This document shows positions 61,779 through 64,000 of a stretch of 64,000 nt of DNA, in pieces. Under the pieces are notes generated by a model. It worked only from the letters and a program-made list of their open reading frames with translations. It searched no databases and was not told the DNA's origin. Position numbers and translations under genes: made by a program. This DNA is from Candidatus Altimarinota bacterium (GTDB lineage Bacteria > Patescibacteriota > Gracilibacteria > UBA4473): NCBI GenBank assembly GCA_021736215.1, contig JAIPGI010000001.1:101952-165951 (forward strand). The letters are read 5' to 3'. Positions within the stretch are counted from its first letter, which is position 1; the number at the start of each line of letters is the position of its first letter.

Positions 61779-63427
61779 AGCAGATATGCGCACTGTCGGG
61801 ACAGCCATTCGAAATTACTGATTTCGAGCTTCTATTGCGCAAAAAATTTGGAATGGAATCTCTTCCCGTAGTAGCTCCGCAGTATAGATTTCGACACTTG
61901 GGGGCGTTTTGGGCTCACTGGAATTTGCATCATCGGAAATGTGATAAAACGGGGAAATCCATTATTTCTGTTTTTTCAGGAAAATGTCCTTATCCCGTTT
62001 GGCACAAGGATGAATGGATTAAAAATGCCAACCCAAAGGGAATTGATTTTAATGAATCTCGAAATGTTTTTGAACAAATGTGGGACTTTTTTCAGCATTC
62101 CCCAATTCCACACAACGTAAGCGTGGGCTGTGATAATTGCTTATATACCGATGATTCTTGGTATTGCAAAGGTTGTTATTTGTGCCATTCGATTTTTGGA
62201 TGTGAAGATTTAAAGTACAGTTACCGACAAATCCGCATGAAGGATTCACAGTTTTGTGTATTTACTTTTGATTCAGAGCTCTGTGTAGATGCCGTAAACT
62301 GCCAAAGCTGTTTTGAAGTTCGCTATGCGCTTCATTGCCGTAATTGTCAGGATTCAGCGTTTTTGTATGACTGTCGAAATTGTTCCAATTGTCTTTTTTG
62401 TTTCAATCTTCGGAACAAGCAATATTGCATCGGAAACAAGCAATTTACCAAAGAGCAGTTTGAGGAAGAAAAAAAGAAATGGAATCTGTCTTCACGCAAA
62501 ATATATGAAAAAGCGAAAACACATTTTTCATCAATGATGCAAACACTTGCTTATCATAGAGCGCAACATATTGAGCATTGTGAAAATTCCACGGGAGATT
62601 ATTTATCGGACAACAAAAACTGTCAGAATTGCTTCTTTTTTTCCGATCTTGAGGACGCGGTGAATTGTGCCAGAGGAGGATTGGTAGTGAAAGACCTCTT
62701 GGACAATGTCGGAGCAGGAGATCAAAGTGAATTGGTGTATTGTAGCGAAAACACCATGGCTCATTGTTATAATATAAAATGGTGTTTTGAAGTATCAGAA
62801 TGTAAGTATTTAGAATATTGTGGGCATTGTTTTCAGTGTGAAAATTGTTTTGGTTGTTGTGGTTTAGTTGGGAAAAAATATTACATTTTCAACAAATCGT
62901 ACTCCGAAGTAGAATACAAAATACTCCGAGAAAAAATCATAAATCACATGCATCAGACGGGAGAATACGATCAGTTTTTTCCAGGATATTTTGCTCCACA
63001 TCCTTATGAAGAGAGTTGGTCATCAACGCATTTTCAGTTAAACAAAGAAGAACAAAAGAAACTGGGATTTCGTCTTCAGGAGAATTTTGAAGCAGAGCAA
63101 TCAAATTATGAATCCCCTCTCGGTATTCCAGATACTCCTGACGAAACGGGTTCAGATTTTTCAAAAAAAATATTTTGGGACGAAAAAAGAAAACGTCCTT
63201 TTCAAATACAACCAGCAGATATTGAATTCTGCAAAAAACTTTCTATTCCACTTCCCAATACTTATTACGTCAGAAGACTTCAAGAAAACTTTTCGTGGCT
63301 GCCTTTTGACGGAAAACTCAGAAAAACTTCTTGTGGGAAATGTGCGCAAGGGATTCAGACGTCATGGAGAGATATCTATGATGGACGGATCCTCTGTAAT
63401 GAGTGTTATTTGGGAATTGTGAAATAA
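61775..63427 (+). CDS. Cys-rich repeat protein, unknown
   Basis: 550 residues with more than 35 Cys, mostly as C-x2-C pairs spaced 8-15 residues apart through residues 110-390 (CDNCLY, CKGCYLC, CQSCFEV, CRNCQDS, CRNCSNCLFC). A repeated RNKQYCIGNKQF / GKKYYIFNKSYSE tail recurs at about 205 and 370. A final zinc ribbon CGKC...CNEC ends the protein. Probably many structural zinc sites on a solenoid. I recall similar proteins as unnamed in CPR genomes. The start overlaps dnaG. Confidence 0.83.
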   Translation: MKQICALSGQPFEITDFELLLRKKFGMESLPVVAPQYRFRHLGAFWAHWNLHHRKCDKTGKSIISVFSGKCPYPVWHKDEWIKNANPKGIDFNESRNVFEQMWDFFQHSPIPHNVSVGCDNCLYTDDSWYCKGCYLCHSIFGCEDLKYSYRQIRMKDSQFCVFTFDSELCVDAVNCQSCFEVRYALHCRNCQDSAFLYDCRNCSNCLFCFNLRNKQYCIGNKQFTKEQFEEEKKKWNLSSRKIYEKAKTHFSSMMQTLAYHRAQHIEHCENSTGDYLSDNKNCQNCFFFSDLEDAVNCARGGLVVKDLLDNVGAGDQSELVYCSENTMAHCYNIKWCFEVSECKYLEYCGHCFQCENCFGCCGLVGKKYYIFNKSYSEVEYKILREKIINHMHQTGEYDQFFPGYFAPHPYEESWSSTHFQLNKEEQKKLGFRLQENFEAEQSNYESPLGIPDTPDETGSDFSKKIFWDEKRKRPFQIQPADIEFCKKLSIPLPNTYYVRRLQENFSWLPFDGKLRKTSCGKCAQGIQTSWRDIYDGRILCNECYLGIVK

Positions 63428-63439
63428 AGATTAAAAATA

Positions 63440-63467
63440 GAGACCGGTCTTTGCAAAGACCGGTCTC
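63440..63467. repeat. 28-bp perfect palindrome before smpB
   Basis: Arms GAGACCGGTCTTTG and its complement, no T-run on the plus side. Could end transcription of the Cys-rich gene weakly, or be a repeat. Confidence 0.75.
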
Positions 63468-63487
63468 AAAGGTAGTATGTAAAGGCT

Positions 63488-63931
63488 ATGATACTCCTCG
63501 AAAATAAGCGCATCTCGTTTGACTATGAAATCCTCGAAACATTCGAGGCGGGGATTGTATTAGACGGTTGGGAAGTAAAATCATTACGCGCCAAACACGG
63601 AAACTTAAAATCCGCTTGGGTACGTGTTAGAGATGGAGAAGCGTGGCTTGAAAATTGCTCTATTCCTGCATGGAGATATTCAGATGAAATTCAACCAAAA
63701 GAACGTCCTCGAAAACTTTTGCTTCACAAGCGTGAAATAGAAAAAATGATAGCTAAATCCGAAGAAAAAGGACGAACCATAGCTCCCACAAAAATTTATA
63801 CCAAAGGGAGAACGATTAAATGTGAAATTGTCATTGGAAAAGGAAGAAAGAAATATGAGAAACGTCAGGTTCTCAAAACCCGTGATGCCGAGCGAGAAGT
63901 TCGAAAAGTTATGAAAAATTTCAATTCGTAA
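63488..63931 (+). CDS. smpB: tmRNA-binding protein SmpB
   Basis: Partner of tmRNA in ribosome rescue. 147 residues with the standard N-terminal ENKRISFDYEILETFEAGIVLDGWEVKSLR and the basic C-terminal tail. The tmRNA gene is not in the window. The last 69 bases after it hold a GC-rich inverted repeat (CCCGC...GCGGG) and nothing else recognised. Confidence 0.96.
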   Translation: MILLENKRISFDYEILETFEAGIVLDGWEVKSLRAKHGNLKSAWVRVRDGEAWLENCSIPAWRYSDEIQPKERPRKLLLHKREIEKMIAKSEEKGRTIAPTKIYTKGRTIKCEIVIGKGRKKYEKRQVLKTRDAEREVRKVMKNFNS

Positions 63932-64000
63932 TATTCCCCGCCCCATGTGCGGGAGGGGTTAGGGGAGGAGGTTCAGACTAGAGGACGCCCCTCTCCTCAC

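Overview
The window looks like part of a small, gene-dense bacterial chromosome of the Patescibacteria (Candidate Phyla Radiation) type. The evidence is indirect. Intergenic gaps are short and the base composition is AT-rich. AlaRS is short and lacks its C-terminal domain. There is a DUF4012 protein, a long Cys-rich 'NC..C' protein and several proteins with no recognisable family. UGA is used as a stop (acylphosphatase, helicase, primase), so this is not one of the UGA=Gly lineages. I cannot name the class from the sequence alone.

Layout. 1-3.4 kb (minus): Mn-type superoxide dismutase (cut by the window edge), recA, lexA with a candidate SOS operator, a zinc-ribbon protein and a membrane protein. 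3.4-8 kb: metG behind a Met-codon leader attenuator, a secreted protein, fusA. 8-13 kb: a membrane-anchored HerA/TrwB-like ATPase, a phosphohexomutase, acylphosphatase, ThpR. 13.4-15.3 kb: tRNA-Asn, tRNA-Gly, tRNA-Thr and a TRM11-like methylase, with partial tRNA copies. 15.5-24 kb: rfbB, a Kazal/SLH surface protein, radA, an HD hydrolase, and valS carrying an inserted histidine-phosphatase domain and a Val-codon attenuator. 24-38 kb: a 1,000-residue unknown protein, DUF192 lipoprotein, UvrD-like helicase-nuclease, GNAT, methyltransferase, Bcp, a DnaQ-DinG-like protein, rbfA, rdgB, a formyltransferase, pyrH and a PilX-like pilus protein. 38-46 kb: gpmA, tryptophanase-like lyase, K+ channel, tRNA-fMet with a GIY-YIG gene wedged against a half tRNA, a GluR0-like channel, tRNA-Leu, a second HerA-like ATPase. 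46-64 kb: pyrF, alaS, khpB, symporter/TrmB divergent pair, clpC, an FtsL-like protein, DUF4012, an MGMT-like protein, rmlD, RNase P RNA, a Cys-rich lipoprotein, dnaG without zinc ligands, a Cys-rich protein and smpB.

The most striking result is two textbook ribosome-mediated transcription attenuators. In front of valS is a 20-codon leader ORF ending in five consecutive Val codons, followed by mutually exclusive antiterminator and terminator hairpins. In front of metG is a 17-codon ORF with five Met codons and the same arrangement. Both lie a few bases downstream of TTGACA-N17 promoters. Leader-peptide control of each synthetase gene by its own amino acid would replace the T-box logic used by Firmicutes.

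The second theme is a dense population of small palindromic repeats. Several are inserted in frame inside conserved genes: a GAACCCGGGTTC family, an identical 26-bp palindrome in two unrelated genes, and a GGATGAC-type repeat in alaS. A 17-bp motif, TTGCAA-N5-TTGCAA, recurs seven times, always inside coding sequence. The third theme is tRNA loci carrying truncated copies of themselves with sharp boundaries, which suggests small mobile elements that target tRNA genes.
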